A DNA stretch of 64,000 nucleotides from Pseudomonas putida (GCF_030159595.1 NZ_BSKJ01000001.1:372001-436000), one strand, 5' to 3'; shown: positions 9,046-19,808, numbered from the stretch's first letter. The notes: generated by a model from the letters alone, not told the origin. Made by a program: numbers and translations.

Positions 9046-10414
9046 TACCCGTATCGAGCGTGACAGCATGGGCGAACTGCAGGTGCCGGCCCAGGCCCTG
9101 TACGGTGCCCAGACCCAGCGCGCGGTCGACAACTTCCCAGTCAGCGGCCAGCGCATGCCAGCCCAGTTCATTCGCGCGCTGCTGCTGGCCAAGGCGGCCG
9201 CCGCCAAGGCCAACATCGAGCTGGAGCAACTGTCCGCCGCGCAGGGCGATGCCATCGTCAAGGCGGTCGAGCAACTGCTGAGCGAGGATTTCATCCAGCA
9301 CTTCCCGGTGGATGTGTTCCAGACCGGTTCCGGCACCAGTTCGAACATGAACGCCAACGAGGTGATCGCCACCTTGGCCAGCCGTGTACTGGGCGATGCG
9401 ATAAACGCCAATGACCACGTCAACTGTGGCCAGAGCAGCAACGACATCATTCCGACCACTATCCACGTCAGCGCGGCCTTGGCCCTGCACGAGCAGTTGT
9501 TGCCGGCCCTGAGCCACCTGGTGCAGGTGATCGAGACCAAGTCGGCGCAAGTGCATCAGTATGTGAAGACTGGCCGTACCCACTTGATGGACGCCATGCC
9601 GGTGCGCATGAGCCAGGTGCTGGATGGCTGGGCCGCGCAGATCAACGGTGCCAAGGCACACATCGTAGCGACCCTGCCGAGCCTGCAGGCGCTCGCTCAG
9701 GGCGGCACCGCCGTGGGGACCGGCATCAACGCCCACCCACAGTTCGCGGCCGGTTTCGCCCGCCAGCTCAGCGGCCTGACCCAGGTCGAGTTCACCCCGG
9801 GCCAGAACCTGTTCGCCCTGATCGGCTCGCAGGACACCGCCGTGGCGCTGTCTGGCCAGCTCAAGACTACCGCCGTGGCGCTGATGAAGATCGCCAACGA
9901 CCTGCGCTGGATGAACTCCGGCCCGCTGGCTGGCCTGGGCGAAATCGAGCTGCAAGGCCTGCAGCCTGGCTCCTCGATCATGCCAGGCAAGGTCAACCCG
10001 GTGATTCCGGAAGCCACCGCCATGGTTGCTGCCCAAGTGATTGGCAACGACGCCACCATCGCTGTCGCTGGCCAGTCCGGCAACTTCGAGCTGAACGTGA
10101 TGCTGCCGGTGATCGCCCGCAACCTGCTGGAAAGTATCGAGCTGATGGCCAACGTCAGCCGCCTGCTGGCCGACAAGGCCATCGCCACGTTCAAGGTCAA
10201 CGAGGGCAAGCTCAAGGAGGCCTTGGCGCGCAACCCGATCCTGGTCACTGCGCTGAACCCGATCATCGGCTACCTCAAGGCTGCCGAAATCGCCAAGACC
10301 GCCTACAAGCAGGGCCGCCCGATCATCGATGTGGCGCTGGAGCACACCGACCTGTCGCGTGACCAACTGGAAGCGCTGCTGGACCCGGAAAAACTCACCG
10401 CCGGCGGTATCTGA
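9038..10414 (+). CDS. fumC: Class II fumarate hydratase (iron-independent)
   Basis: A 458-residue fumarase of the aspartase/fumarase superfamily, with the signature GSSIMPGKVNP near residue 315 and the TGRTHLMDA block around residue 180. It interconverts fumarate and malate in the TCA cycle without an Fe-S cluster, which explains its placement under Fur: it replaces iron-dependent class I fumarase when iron is scarce. AAGGA at 9026-9030 is 7 nt from ATG 9038; ATG 9035 is also in frame. The gene overlaps the last codons of fagA (translational coupling). Confidence 0.95.
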   Translation: MSDTRIERDSMGELQVPAQALYGAQTQRAVDNFPVSGQRMPAQFIRALLLAKAAAAKANIELEQLSAAQGDAIVKAVEQLLSEDFIQHFPVDVFQTGSGTSSNMNANEVIATLASRVLGDAINANDHVNCGQSSNDIIPTTIHVSAALALHEQLLPALSHLVQVIETKSAQVHQYVKTGRTHLMDAMPVRMSQVLDGWAAQINGAKAHIVATLPSLQALAQGGTAVGTGINAHPQFAAGFARQLSGLTQVEFTPGQNLFALIGSQDTAVALSGQLKTTAVALMKIANDLRWMNSGPLAGLGEIELQGLQPGSSIMPGKVNPVIPEATAMVAAQVIGNDATIAVAGQSGNFELNVMLPVIARNLLESIELMANVSRLLADKAIATFKVNEGKLKEALARNPILVTALNPIIGYLKAAEIAKTAYKQGRPIIDVALEHTDLSRDQLEALLDPEKLTAGGI

Positions 10415-10441
10415 CCCTGCGTCACCGCTCAGGAGGCAACC

Positions 10442-10903
10442 ATGCAGCACTGGAAACGCACCACGGAAACCGCCAACCGCCTGTTCGAACAAGGCGAGCT
10501 GGTTGACGCCCGGGAACATTACCTGCAGGCCCTGGCCCTCGCCCAGGTGCTGTTCGAGCGCTGGCATGATGTCGACGAAGCGGTGGCTGCATTTGTCATC
10601 GCCCACCACAACCTGGCCGACCTGCACCTGCGCCTGAACCAGCCGCACGAGAGCGCCGACTACCTGTGCGCCGCTCACCAACGGCTGTTGCAGGCCAGCC
10701 AGGAGGCGCGCTTGCCCCAAGCGCTGCGTGACGCAGCCTTGCGCCACAGTGGGCGCACCTACACCGAGTTGCTGAGTTTCATCGCCGAATACGGCCAGTA
10801 CCCACGTACCGAGCGTCTGCTCAACCGCCATAACGCCGGGGCCAGCGAACTCGCTGCCCAGCCGGATGTGGCGCCCAGAACCCAAGCCTACGGAATTCAC
10901 TGA
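10442..10903 (+). CDS. Hypothetical protein of the fumC-sodA operon (orfX-like)
   Basis: A 153-residue soluble protein with helix-turn-helix repeat character: two or three amphipathic helical pairs ([19 protein letters not shown], then [20 protein letters not shown]) that resemble TPR units. AGGAGG at 10431-10436 lies 5 nt before the ATG. It occupies the orfX slot between fumC and sodA, as in P. aeruginosa, and its stop is one base before the sodA start codon. No enzymatic motif is visible. A TPR-like adaptor is the best structural guess; the biological role is unknown. Confidence 0.7.
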   Translation: MQHWKRTTETANRLFEQGELVDAREHYLQALALAQVLFERWHDVDEAVAAFVIAHHNLADLHLRLNQPHESADYLCAAHQRLLQASQEARLPQALRDAALRHSGRTYTELLSFIAEYGQYPRTERLLNRHNAGASELAAQPDVAPRTQAYGIH

Positions 10904-10904
10904 C

Positions 10905-11516
<612 letters not shown>

Positions 11517-11527
11517 GTCAGACCGGT

Positions 11528-12421
11528 ATGCGCTCAGAGGTAATGTCTGTCAGCAGTGTGCGCCTGTTCCGCCTGGCGCTTGGGACCTTGCTGTTGCTGG
11601 TCGGCACCGCGCTGCTGGTGGCGCGAGGCCTTGCCTGGCTGGACCTGGAGCCACGCATGCTGCGTGCGCTGGAAGGCGGCGCATTGTGTGCGCTGGGGAC
11701 GGCGCTGGGCGCGGTACCGGTACTGGTCATTCGCAACATGCCGGTGGCGTTGGCCGATACGCTGCTGGGCTTTGGCGCTGGCGTAATGCTGGCGGCCACC
11801 GCGTTTTCCTTGATCATTCCGGGGCTGGACGCCGCTCAGTCCATCGGTTTCAGCCCTTGGGGCGCGGGTGGTCTGATCAGCTTTGGCCTGATGTTCGGTG
11901 CGCTGTGCCTGTTTCTGGTTGACCTCAAGGTGTCTGGCGCCTCGCCGGAAGCACTGGTCGGCACCGGCAATCAGCCAGTGATTGCTGCGCGCATCTGGCT
12001 GTTTGTCATCGCGATCATCGCGCACAACATCCCTGAAGGCATGGCTATTGGTGTGTCGGCCGGTGGTGGAATGGCTGACGCCGACAGCCTGGCCATGGGT
12101 ATTGCCTTGCAGGATGTGCCTGAGGGTCTTGTCATTGCGCTGGTGTTGGCAGGGGCGGGCATGCCGCGCTTCAAAGCCTTCCTGATCGGTGCTGCTTCAG
12201 GTTTGGTCGAGCCGGTAGCTGCAGTGATCTGTGCCTGGTTGGTGAACATCGCCGAACTGCTGCTGCCGCTGGGCCTGGCCTGCGCGGCGGGGGCGATGCT
12301 GCTGGTAGTCACCCAGGAAATCATCCCGGAATCACGCAGCAACGGCCATCATCGTCTGGCCAGCCTGGGGCTGTGTATCGGGTTCTGTTTGATGATGGTG
12401 ATGGATACCGCGATGTCCTGA
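11528..12421 (+). CDS. ZIP family metal transporter
   Basis: About 297 residues with eight predicted membrane helices. Helix 4 carries HNIPEGMAIG and helix 5 ALQDVPEGLVIA, the paired polar motifs that bind metal in ZIP carriers, so import of Zn(II), Mn(II) or related divalent ions is likely. It begins right after sodA and probably shares its transcript; manganese supply for SodA is an attractive but unproven link. The start is ambiguous: GTG 11513 (overlapping the sodA stop), ATG 11528 and ATG 11543 are all in frame, and none has an ideal ribosome binding site. Confidence 0.85.
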   Translation: MRSEVMSVSSVRLFRLALGTLLLLVGTALLVARGLAWLDLEPRMLRALEGGALCALGTALGAVPVLVIRNMPVALADTLLGFGAGVMLAATAFSLIIPGLDAAQSIGFSPWGAGGLISFGLMFGALCLFLVDLKVSGASPEALVGTGNQPVIAARIWLFVIAIIAHNIPEGMAIGVSAGGGMADADSLAMGIALQDVPEGLVIALVLAGAGMPRFKAFLIGAASGLVEPVAAVICAWLVNIAELLLPLGLACAAGAMLLVVTQEIIPESRSNGHHRLASLGLCIGFCLMMVMDTAMS

Positions 12422-12430
12422 TCTGGCCTC

Positions 12431-12512
12431 ATCGCCGGCAAGCCTGCTCTCACAGGTATTTCACCCGGCTTGCGGCCTGTGCTGTACCTGTGGGAGCAGG
12501 CTTGCCGGCGAT
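12431..12512. repeat. Paired REP-like palindrome (GCCGGCAAGCC type)
   Basis: Two inverted copies of a 28-base unit (starting ATCGCCGGCAAGCCTGCTC) at 12431-12458 and 12485-12512 flank a 26-base spacer. The arms match at all but one position. It sits between the ZIP gene and ptsO, which converge. It belongs to the same family as the copies at 34651 and 46320. Confidence 0.85.
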
Positions 12513-12545
12513 AGGGCCGGTACAGTCAACCTAGGCCCAAGCGGT

Positions 12546-12818
12546 TTATTCGCCTTCGTCGAAGAAGTTATTGATCAGCTCGACCAGCGCATCCATCGCG
12601 TCGTTGTCCTGCTCACCCTCGGTCAGCAGGTGAACCTGTGTGCCTTTTCCGGCCGCCAGCATCATCACCGCCATGATGCTCTTGCCATCCACCAGCTTGT
12701 CCGGCGCGCGGCCAACCCTGACTGCGCAGGGGAAGCGGCCGGCCACGCCGACGAACTTCGCTGCCGCCCGGGCATGCAGGCCCAGCTTGTTGATGATGGT
12801 GATTTCGCGGGCGGGCAT
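12546..12818 (-). CDS. ptsO: Phosphocarrier protein NPr (HPr-like, nitrogen PTS)
   Basis: A 90-residue HPr-fold protein with the phosphorylation site His15 in LGLHARAAA and a serine at position 47 in the GKSIM region. It carries phosphate from EI-Ntr (PtsP) to EIIA-Ntr (PtsN), a regulatory PTS without sugar transport. The frame stays open upstream of 12818, but family alignment starts at MPAREITI, so ATG 12816-12818 is chosen. It is the last gene of the rpoN-hpf-ptsN-rapZ-ptsO cluster, the standard arrangement linking the nitrogen PTS to RpoN. Confidence 0.93.
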   Translation of the reverse strand: MPAREITIINKLGLHARAAAKFVGVAGRFPCAVRVGRAPDKLVDGKSIMAVMMLAAGKGTQVHLLTEGEQDNDAMDALVELINNFFDEGE

Positions 12819-12838
12819 CGTGGGGCGGATCCTTGGGC

Positions 12839-13693
12839 TTAGAGGTCGCGGTGGCGGACCTGGACGTTTTTCAGGGATTGCTGCAGCAACTGGCCAAGGC
12901 GTTCGGTGATGTACACCGAGCGGTGGTGGCCGCCGGTGCAGCCGATAGCAATGGTGACGTAGGCGCGGTTGCTGGCGGCGAAGCGGGGCAGCCACTTGAG
13001 CAAGTAACTGGAGATGTCATTGAACATGTCTTCGACGTCCGGCTGTGCGGCCAGGTAGTCGGCGACCGGTTGATCAAGGCCGGAGTGCTCGCGCAGTTCG
13101 GGCTTCCAGTAGGGGTTGGGCAGGCAGCGTACATCGAATACCAGGTCGGCATCGACTGGCATGCCGCGCTTGAAACCAAACGACTCGACCAGGAAGGCTG
13201 TACCGGGCTCGGGTTGGTTGAGCAGGCGTAGCTTGATCGAATCCCGCAGTTGATACAGGTTGAGGCTGGTGGTGTCGATCTTCAGGTCTGCCAGATCGGC
13301 AATTGGCCCTAGCAGCTCGCTCTCCACGCGAATGGCTTCTGCCAGCGAACGGTTGGCATTGGTCAGCGGGTGGCGTCGGCGGGTTTCCGAGAAGCGCTTG
13401 AGCAGCATGTCCTCTTCGGCATCCAGGAACAGCACGTCGCACTGGATATTCCGCGCTCGCGCTTCTTCGAGTAGCTCGGGGAAGCGGGTGAGGTGGCTGG
13501 GCAGGTTGCGCGCATCGATTGACACGGCAACCTTGGGTTGCAGTAATTCCGTGTTGATCAGTGCCTCCTCCGCCAACTGCGGAAGCAGCCCGGCGGGAAG
13601 GTTGTCAATGCAGTAGAAACCGTTGTCTTCCAGGACATCGAGGGCGGTGCTCTTGCCGGAGCCGGACCGGCCGCTGACGATGATCAGGCGCAT
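12839..13693 (-). CDS. rapZ: RNase adapter protein RapZ
   Basis: A 284-residue P-loop protein. Walker A is GRSGSGKS at residues 8-15, and DVLFLDAEE near residue 91 fits Walker B. The C-terminal half ([13 protein letters not shown]) is the conserved RNA- and metabolite-binding domain. In E. coli RapZ recruits RNase E to the small RNA GlmZ and so controls GlmS; in Pseudomonas the GlmY/GlmZ RNAs are not established, so the target here is open. It lies 2 nt after ptsN and 20 nt before ptsO, so it is co-transcribed. Confidence 0.94.
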   Translation of the reverse strand: MRLIIVSGRSGSGKSTALDVLEDNGFYCIDNLPAGLLPQLAEEALINTELLQPKVAVSIDARNLPSHLTRFPELLEEARARNIQCDVLFLDAEEDMLLKRFSETRRRHPLTNANRSLAEAIRVESELLGPIADLADLKIDTTSLNLYQLRDSIKLRLLNQPEPGTAFLVESFGFKRGMPVDADLVFDVRCLPNPYWKPELREHSGLDQPVADYLAAQPDVEDMFNDISSYLLKWLPRFAASNRAYVTIAIGCTGGHHRSVYITERLGQLLQQSLKNVQVRHRDL

Positions 13694-13695
13694 GT

Positions 13696-14160
13696 TCAGT
13701 GCTCGTTCTGTACGTCCAGGACAACCTGGTACAGGGCCTCGTTACTGCTGGCGGCACGCAGACGATCACGAACCTCTTTGCGATCGAGCATGCTGGCGAT
13801 CTGACGCAGCAGTTCCAGATGGGCATCGGTGGCGGCTTCAGGCACCAGCAGGACAAACAGCAGGTCCACGGGTGCGCCATCGATAGCGTCGTAATCAATA
13901 GGTGCTTCAAGGTGCAGCAGGGCGCTAACCGGCGCCGAGCAGCCTTCAAGGCGGCAGTGCGGAATGGCGATGCCGTTGCCGAAACCGGTCGAGCCGAGTT
14001 TTTCCCGGGCGACCAGTTTTTCGAAGACGTCTTGCATCTCCAGTTCTGGCACTTGTTCGGCGATGACGGTGGCGACCTTTTCCAGGGCGCGCTTTTTACT
14101 GCCGCCCGGCACGTTCACGAGGGAACGGCCGGGGGTCAGGATGGTTTCAAGTCGGATCAT
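13696..14160 (-). CDS. ptsN: PTS EIIA-Ntr regulatory protein
   Basis: A 154-residue EIIA fold of the fructose/mannitol type with the phospho-acceptor His68 in [11 protein letters not shown]. It receives phosphate from NPr (ptsO, 0.9 kb downstream). In P. putida the homologue is known to affect the sigma-54 Pu promoter, pyruvate dehydrogenase and polyhydroxyalkanoate metabolism. The stop is 2 nt from the rapZ start; the start is 12 nt from the hpf stop. Confidence 0.94.
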   Translation of the reverse strand: MIRLETILTPGRSLVNVPGGSKKRALEKVATVIAEQVPELEMQDVFEKLVAREKLGSTGFGNGIAIPHCRLEGCSAPVSALLHLEAPIDYDAIDGAPVDLLFVLLVPEAATDAHLELLRQIASMLDRKEVRDRLRAASSNEALYQVVLDVQNEH

Positions 14161-14172
14161 GGATGAGGGGGA

Positions 14173-14481
14173 TCAGCGGGCAGCTGCACCTTGCAGCAGG
14201 CTTTGCTGTTTTTCCTTGTGTTTTTTCAGTTGGCGGTCGAGCTTGTCGGCCAAGGCGTCGATCGCTGCATACATGTCTTCGTGTTCGGCGTTGGCAACCA
14301 CTTCGCCGCCGGGAATCTGCAGGGTCGCCTCGACCTTCTGCTGCAGCTTCTCGACTTTCATGATGACCTGCACGTTGGTGATCTTGTCGAAGTGACTTTC
14401 TACGCGGGCGAGCTTTTCAAGCACATAATCGCGCAGTGGTTGGGTGACTTCTACATGCTGTCCACTGATATTGACTTGCAT
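14173..14481 (-). CDS. hpf: Ribosome hibernation promoting factor (short HPF)
   Basis: A 102-residue protein of the YfiA/HPF family: QVNISGQHVEVTQPLRDYV at the N-terminus, the basic helix DKLDRQLKKHKEK near the end. It lacks the long C-terminal dimerisation domain, so it is the short form, which works with RMF to make 100S ribosomes in stationary phase. The ATG at 14479-14481 is preceded on its strand by an AAGGAGAAG ribosome binding site. It is directly downstream of rpoN, as in most proteobacteria. Confidence 0.93.
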   Translation of the reverse strand: MQVNISGQHVEVTQPLRDYVLEKLARVESHFDKITNVQVIMKVEKLQQKVEATLQIPGGEVVANAEHEDMYAAIDALADKLDRQLKKHKEKQQSLLQGAAAR

Positions 14482-14560
14482 ACAGCTTCTCCTTTGTTGC
14501 CCGTGCATAAAGAGGCAGGTCTTGCACCTACCCCGCAAACGCTGTGGCACATCTCAGGGG

Positions 14561-16054
14561 CTACATCAGTCGCTTGCGCTCGCTCGACGGTGCGATGCCG
14601 AGGGACTCGCGGTACTTGGCGACGGTGCGACGGGCTACCTGGATGCCTTGTGCCTCCAGTAAACCAGCGATCTTGCTGTCACTCAATGGCTTTTTCTGAT
14701 TTTCCGCCGCAACCAGTTTTTTGATGATCGCGCGGATCGCCGTGGACGAGCATTCTCCGCCTTCGGAGGTGCTGACGTGGCTGGAGAAAAAGTATTTCAG
14801 TTCGTAGATACCACGCGGGGTGTGCATGTATTTCTGCGTGGTAACCCGCGAAATGGTCGACTCGTGCATGCCTACCGCCTCGGCGATGTCGTGCAGCACC
14901 AACGGCTTCATTGCTTCGTCACCATGGTCGAGGAAACCGCGCTGGTGCTCGACAATCTGCGTGGCAACCTTCATCAGGGTTTCGTTGCGGCTTTGCAGGC
15001 TCTTGATGAACCAGCGCGCTTCCTGCAACTGGTTACGCATGAAGGTGTTGTCGGCGCTGGTATCGGCACGGCGTACGAAGCCTGCGTACTGCGGGTTGAC
15101 GCGCAAGCGCGGGATGGCTTCCTGGTTCAGTTCCACCAGCCAGCGGTCGCTGTCTTTGCGCACGATAACGTCGGGCACCACATACTCGGGCTCGCTGGAC
15201 TCGATTTGCGAGCCCGGGCGCGGGTTGAGGCTTTGTACCAGTTCGATCACCTGGCGCAGCTCGTCTTCCTTGATTTTCATGCGCCGCATCAGCTGGCTGT
15301 AATCACGGCTGCCGAGCAGGTCGATGAAATCGGTGACCAGGCGCTTGGCTTCGGTCATCCAGGGGGTGCTCGCCGGCAACTGGCGCAGTTGCAGCAGCAG
15401 GCATTCGCCCAGGTTGCGGGCGCCAACACCCGCTGGCTCGAACTGCTGAATGCGGTGCAGCACCGCTTCGACTTCGTCGAGCTCGATGTCCAGCTCCGGG
15501 TCGAAACCGGCGCAGATTTCCTCGAGGGTGTCCTCCAGGTAGCCCTGGCCGTTGATGCTGTCGATCAAGGTGACGGCGATCAGGCGGTCGGTGTCGGACA
15601 TCGGCGCCAGGTTCAACTGCCACAGCAGGTGGCTCTGCAGGCTCTCGCCGGCGGATGTGCGGGTGGTGAAATCCCACTCGTCGTCATCGTTGCTCGGCAG
15701 GCTGCTGGCGCTGGTCTGGTAGATGTCTTCCCAGGCGGTATCAACTGGAAGCTCGTTGGGGATGCGCTCGCTCCACTCACCGTCTTCCAGGTTGTCGGCA
15801 CTGACGGTGCTCTCCTGGAAGCTGTTGTCCTGGGCTTCGGCGGCCGGCTTGTTCTCGGCGTTGTCCGCCATCGGGTCGCTGTTGTCGAAGTCGTCGCCGT
15901 CTTCCTGACGTTCGAGCATCGGGTTCGACTCCAGCGCTTCCTGGATTTCCTGTTGGAGGTCCAGGGTGGAAAGCTGGAGCAGGCGGATGGCCTGTTGCAA
16001 CTGCGGTGTCATCGTCAGTTGCTGGCCCATTTTTAGGACGAGCGATGGTTTCAT
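14561..16054 (-). CDS. rpoN: RNA polymerase sigma-54 factor
   Basis: A 497-residue sigma-54. Region I is Gln/Leu-rich ([21 protein letters not shown]), region II is acidic (residues about 60-120), and the RpoN box [10 protein letters not shown] lies near the C-terminus for -24 recognition. It directs polymerase to GG-N10-GC promoters that need AAA+ activators. This matters within the window: a sigma-54 promoter is visible at 49735-49751 and a TyrR-like activator at 53640. The 5' region (16055-16230) separates it from lptB. Confidence 0.97.
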
Positions 16055-16230
16055 GGCTGGGGCTTAATACCTTGTTCGCCGGCGCGCATGCGCCATCCAC
16101 TACACGAGGGCGCCGGAGCGCCAGATCAAGCAAGTTTTATGCCTTAAATTGTAGCGTTTGCCTAGAGCACTGTAACAACTTTAACCCCGGTTTCAGGGCG
16201 ATTTGCCGGTACTCCAGGCATGTATCGGGG

Positions 16231-16956
16231 TCAGAGACGGAACTCGTGGCCCAGGTAAACCTCTTTGACCAGGTCGTTGGCCAGGATGGTTTCGGCATCG
16301 CCTTCTGCGATCAGGCGGCCATCATTGACGATATAGGCGGTTTCGCAGATATCCAGGGTCTCGCGCACGTTGTGGTCGGTGATCAATACACCGATGCCCT
16401 TGGCCTTGAGGTGGTGGATGATCTGCTTGATGTCGCCGACCGAAATCGGGTCGACACCGGCGAAGGGTTCGTCCAGCAGAATGAACTTGGGGGCGGTCGC
16501 CAGGGCGCGGGCGATCTCGACACGGCGGCGTTCACCACCGGACAGGCTCATGCCAAGGTTGTCGCGAATATGGCTGATGTGGAATTCCTGCAGCAGGCTT
16601 TCCAGTTCTTTGCGGCGCCCTTCGCGGTCGAGTTCCTTGCGAGTCTCGAGGATGGCCATGATGTTGTCGGCCACCGACAGCTTGCGGAAGATCGAGGCCT
16701 CCTGCGGCAGGTAGCCAATGCCTGCGCGGGCGCGACCGTGCATGGGCTGGTGGCTGACATCGAGGTTATCGATAAGCACACGCCCCTGCTCGGCCTGGAC
16801 CAGCCCGACAATCATGTAGAAGCAGGTGGTCTTGCCGGCGCCGTTGGGACCGAGCAGGCCAACGATCTGGCCGCTGTCGATCGACAGGCTGACGTCACGT
16901 ACGACCTGCCGCCCCTTGTAGCTCTTGGCCAGGTGCTGGGCTTTGAGGGTTGCCAT
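16231..16956 (-). CDS. lptB: LPS export ABC transporter ATPase LptB
   Basis: A 241-residue ABC ATPase: Walker [10 protein letters not shown] near residue 37, signature [14 protein letters not shown] near 138, Walker [14 protein letters not shown]. It powers LPS extraction from the inner membrane by LptB2FG. Its partners LptF and LptG are encoded in this window at 40364-42533. Its start abuts the lptA stop, so lptC-lptA-lptB form one transcript. Confidence 0.95.
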   Translation of the reverse strand: MATLKAQHLAKSYKGRQVVRDVSLSIDSGQIVGLLGPNGAGKTTCFYMIVGLVQAEQGRVLIDNLDVSHQPMHGRARAGIGYLPQEASIFRKLSVADNIMAILETRKELDREGRRKELESLLQEFHISHIRDNLGMSLSGGERRRVEIARALATAPKFILLDEPFAGVDPISVGDIKQIIHHLKAKGIGVLITDHNVRETLDICETAYIVNDGRLIAEGDAETILANDLVKEVYLGHEFRL

Positions 16957-17481
16957 TTACTCGGCCTTCTTCTTGGGCTGGATCACCATGTCGATACGCT
17001 GACGCGGTGTGGTCACGTTACCACCGCGACCGGCAGTCGCCACCTGGGTCTGGGTGTTGTAGACGATTTTCTCGCCTTCGGTGGTGTTGCCCTCGTTCTC
17101 GACCTTGGCACGGTCGGTGAGGATCACCAGGTCTTTTTGCGACTGGTACTGGATGGTCACGCCCCAGCCTTTCATCTTGTCCGGCTTGGCCGCGCTCTGC
17201 TGCTGCTCGAAGTAGGCCAGGTTGCCCACCGAGGTCACCACGTCGATGTCGCCAGAGGCGGAACGGGTGATGGTCACGGTGTTGCCTTTGATCATCATCG
17301 AACCTTGGGTGATGATCACGTCGCCGGTGTAGGTGGCCACGCCTTGCTTGTCGTCCAGGTGGGCGTTGTCGGCCTGGATGCGGATAGGCTGGTCACGGTC
17401 ATTCGGCAGGGCGAGGGCGCTCGCGCTTCCCAGTGCTGCGCTCAGGCTGAGCAAAAGGGGGAGGGTTTTAACGAGCCTCAT
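16957..17481 (-). CDS. lptA: Periplasmic LPS transport protein LptA
   Basis: A 174-residue protein with a cleavable signal peptide (RLVKTLPLLLSLSAALGSASALA) and an OstA-type beta-jellyroll starting at PIRIQADNAHLDDKQG. LptA oligomers bridge LptC and the outer-membrane LptDE. The C-terminus ends in a basic tail. It overlaps the lptC end by 14 nt and touches lptB, a tightly coupled unit. Confidence 0.93.
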   Translation of the reverse strand: MRLVKTLPLLLSLSAALGSASALALPNDRDQPIRIQADNAHLDDKQGVATYTGDVIITQGSMMIKGNTVTITRSASGDIDVVTSVGNLAYFEQQQSAAKPDKMKGWGVTIQYQSQKDLVILTDRAKVENEGNTTEGEKIVYNTQTQVATAGRGGNVTTPRQRIDMVIQPKKKAE

Positions 17482-18040
17482 ACTGTCCTCTTACGTTAGA
17501 GAGCAAGTCCATCTTGCCTTCTTTCAAATACGCTTTCATTCCTTTGCCCGTAGTAGTGCCACCGGCGCCGTCGATTCTAACGGCTTGCTCGGTCTGCGCA
17601 TATTGCTTCTGCGGGAACACAGTCATGCGTGAGCTGGTAATGATGGTTTCGCGCTGCTTTTCGTCAGTGCGGGCAACCCGTACCTTGTCGATCAGTTCGA
17701 CCTCGGTACCGTCCGGGTTGACCTCGGCGCGGGTGCTCTGTACATGCCACGGGTATTCGGTGCCGCGGTACATGTGCAGGTCCGGCGTGGTCAGCAGGGT
17801 GATTTCACTGGCCTTGAGGTGTTCGACCTTGTCGGCGGTCATTTCGTACTGCAGCTTGCCGTCGGGCAGAAACTGCACACTGTGGGCGTTGATCGCATAG
17901 TAGTCGATGGCGCTCTCATCGACCTGGCTTACCGGCTTGTCGAGGAAGCTTTCCGGGCTGACATTCCAGTAGCCGATCGCCACCAGCAGGGCAGCGATCA
18001 CTGCGAGCAGCGCAGCATTGCGGGCTTTCTTGCTGAACAT
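17468..18040 (-). CDS. lptC: LPS export protein LptC
   Basis: A 190-residue bitopic membrane protein with one N-terminal helix (ALLAVIAALLVAIGYW, about residues 9-24) and a periplasmic LptC/OstA-type jellyroll. It hands LPS from LptB2FG to LptA. It lies 8 nt after kdsC and overlaps lptA, so kdsD-kdsC-lptC-lptA-lptB appear to be co-transcribed. Confidence 0.93.
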   Translation of the reverse strand: MFSKKARNAALLAVIAALLVAIGYWNVSPESFLDKPVSQVDESAIDYYAINAHSVQFLPDGKLQYEMTADKVEHLKASEITLLTTPDLHMYRGTEYPWHVQSTRAEVNPDGTEVELIDKVRVARTDEKQRETIITSSRMTVFPQKQYAQTEQAVRIDGAGGTTTGKGMKAYLKEGKMDLLSNVRGQYEAR

Positions 18041-18048
18041 GGGCAGCC

Positions 18049-18573
18049 TTACAGGTAATTGGCGTTGGCAGCGTCCAGGGTGCCCTGGGCCTGCATGATC
18101 AGTTCGCAGAATTCACGGGCCGCACCTTCGCCGCCGCGTGCCTGGGTCACGCCGTGGGCGTGCTGGCGAACGAACGGCGCGGCGTTGGCCACGGCCATGC
18201 CCAATGCTACCCGACGAATGACCGGCAGGTCCGGCAGGTCGTCGCCCAGGTAGGCCACTTGATCATAGCTTAGGCCCAGTTCGGCGAGCAGGCCGTCAAG
18301 CACGACCAATTTGTCCTCTCGGCCTTGGTACAGGTGCGGGATGCCGAGGTTTCTGGCCCGGCGCTCGACCACCGGGGTCTTGCGGCCGCTGATGATCGCG
18401 GTGGTCACGCCCGAATTCATGAGCATCTTGATGCCCTGGCCGTCGAGGGTGTTGAAGGTCTTGAATTCGCTGCCGTCTTCGAGGAAGTACAGGCGCCCGT
18501 CGGTGAGCACGCCGTCCACGTCGAACACTGCCAGCTTGATGTGCTTGCCGCGTTGCATGAGGTCCTGGTTCAT
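18049..18573 (-). CDS. kdsC: 3-deoxy-D-manno-octulosonate 8-phosphate phosphatase KdsC
   Basis: A 174-residue HAD-superfamily C0 phosphatase. The nucleophile motif FDVDGVLTDG lies at about residues 18-27, and GDDLPDL near residue 114 supplies the acidic metal ligands. It removes phosphate from Kdo-8-P to give Kdo for LPS core. It is 11 nt downstream of kdsD, the preceding Kdo pathway enzyme. Confidence 0.95.
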   Translation of the reverse strand: MNQDLMQRGKHIKLAVFDVDGVLTDGRLYFLEDGSEFKTFNTLDGQGIKMLMNSGVTTAIISGRKTPVVERRARNLGIPHLYQGREDKLVVLDGLLAELGLSYDQVAYLGDDLPDLPVIRRVALGMAVANAAPFVRQHAHGVTQARGGEGAAREFCELIMQAQGTLDAANANYL

Positions 18574-18584
18574 TCCATCGCTCC

Positions 18585-19559
18585 TTACATTACGCCGGCG
18601 CGCAACAGGTCGTGCATGTTCAGGGCACCGGTCGGGCGGTCTTCGCGGTCCACCACCACCAGGGCACCGATCTTGTGGTCTTCCATGATCTTCAGGGCTT
18701 CTGCGGCAAGCATTTCGGCGCGTGCCGTCTTGCCGTGCACGGTCATGACCTGGTCGATCAGGGTGGTGTGCACGTCGATGTTGCGGTCCAGGCTACGGCG
18801 CAGGTCGCCGTCGGTGAAGATCCCGGCCAGCTTGCCGTCAGCTTCGACGATGACGGTCATGCCCAAACCTTTGCGGGACATTTCAAGGAGTGCGTCCTTG
18901 AGCAGGGTGCCGCGGGGCACCTGGGGCAGTTCGTCGCCGCTGTGCATCACGTTTTCGACCTTCAGCAGCAGGCGTCGGCCCAGTGCGCCACCCGGGTGCG
19001 AGAAGGCAAAGTCCTCGGCGGTGAAACCGCGGGCTTCGAGCAACGCGATGGCCAGGCAGTCCCCCAGCACCAGCGATGCCGTGGTAGAGGAGGTGGGCGC
19101 CAGGTTCAGTGGGCAGGCCTCTTGTTCGACGCGGGCGTCGAGGTTGACCTCGGCGGCCTGGGCCAGGGGCGAGTCCGGGTTGCCGGTCAGGCTGATCAGC
19201 TTGATGCCCAGGCGCTTGATCAGGGGCAGCAGGGTGACGATCTCGGCAGTGCTGCCTGAATTCGACAGGGCAAGGATGACATCCTCGCGGGTGATCATGC
19301 CCATGTCGCCATGGCTGGCTTCGGCCGGGTGCACGAAAAATGCGGGTGTGCCGGTGCTGGCCAGGGTGGCGGCGATCTTGTTGCCGATGTGCCCTGACTT
19401 GCCCATGCCGACCACGACAACCCGGCCCTTGCAGGCCTGGATCAGTTCGCAGGCCTTGACGAAATTGTCGTCGATGCGCGCCAGCAGGGCCTCTACGGCC
19501 TCGAGTTCCAGGCGCAGGGTGCGTTGGGCGGATTGGATCAGCTCGCTGGATTGGCTCAT
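18585..19559 (-). CDS. kdsD: D-arabinose 5-phosphate isomerase KdsD
   Basis: A 324-residue enzyme with an N-terminal SIS domain (VVGMGKSGHIGNKIAATLASTG, shortened here to its core) and two C-terminal CBS domains from about residue 205. It turns ribulose-5-P into arabinose-5-P for Kdo synthesis. The frame remains open for hundreds of codons upstream, but family alignment begins at MSQSSELIQ, so the start is ATG 19557-19559; upstream of it the antisense strand carries mlaF. It heads the kdsD-kdsC-lptCAB set, divergent from the mla operon. Confidence 0.94.
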   Translation of the reverse strand: MSQSSELIQSAQRTLRLELEAVEALLARIDDNFVKACELIQACKGRVVVVGMGKSGHIGNKIAATLASTGTPAFFVHPAEASHGDMGMITREDVILALSNSGSTAEIVTLLPLIKRLGIKLISLTGNPDSPLAQAAEVNLDARVEQEACPLNLAPTSSTTASLVLGDCLAIALLEARGFTAEDFAFSHPGGALGRRLLLKVENVMHSGDELPQVPRGTLLKDALLEMSRKGLGMTVIVEADGKLAGIFTDGDLRRSLDRNIDVHTTLIDQVMTVHGKTARAEMLAAEALKIMEDHKIGALVVVDREDRPTGALNMHDLLRAGVM

Positions 19560-19808
19560 GTCGAAAAAGCAATGCCTGATGAAAAGGCCGCGATTATACG
19601 CGCAATGACGAAAACCCTCACCCTTTCGATTGCTGTGGCGAATGTCAGCAAAGCCTGTCACAGGGCTGAACGACTCGTTGCCTGGCCTTGGGGCGGCGCT
19701 GTCAGCGGTGCTATAGTTCGCCGCTATTCGGCCTGCCAGGGGGGGCGTGTGCCTTCCTGATGGAGGCCGGCGTCCATTAGGACGAGGCTGCACTAGCAAG
19801 GAGTCCAG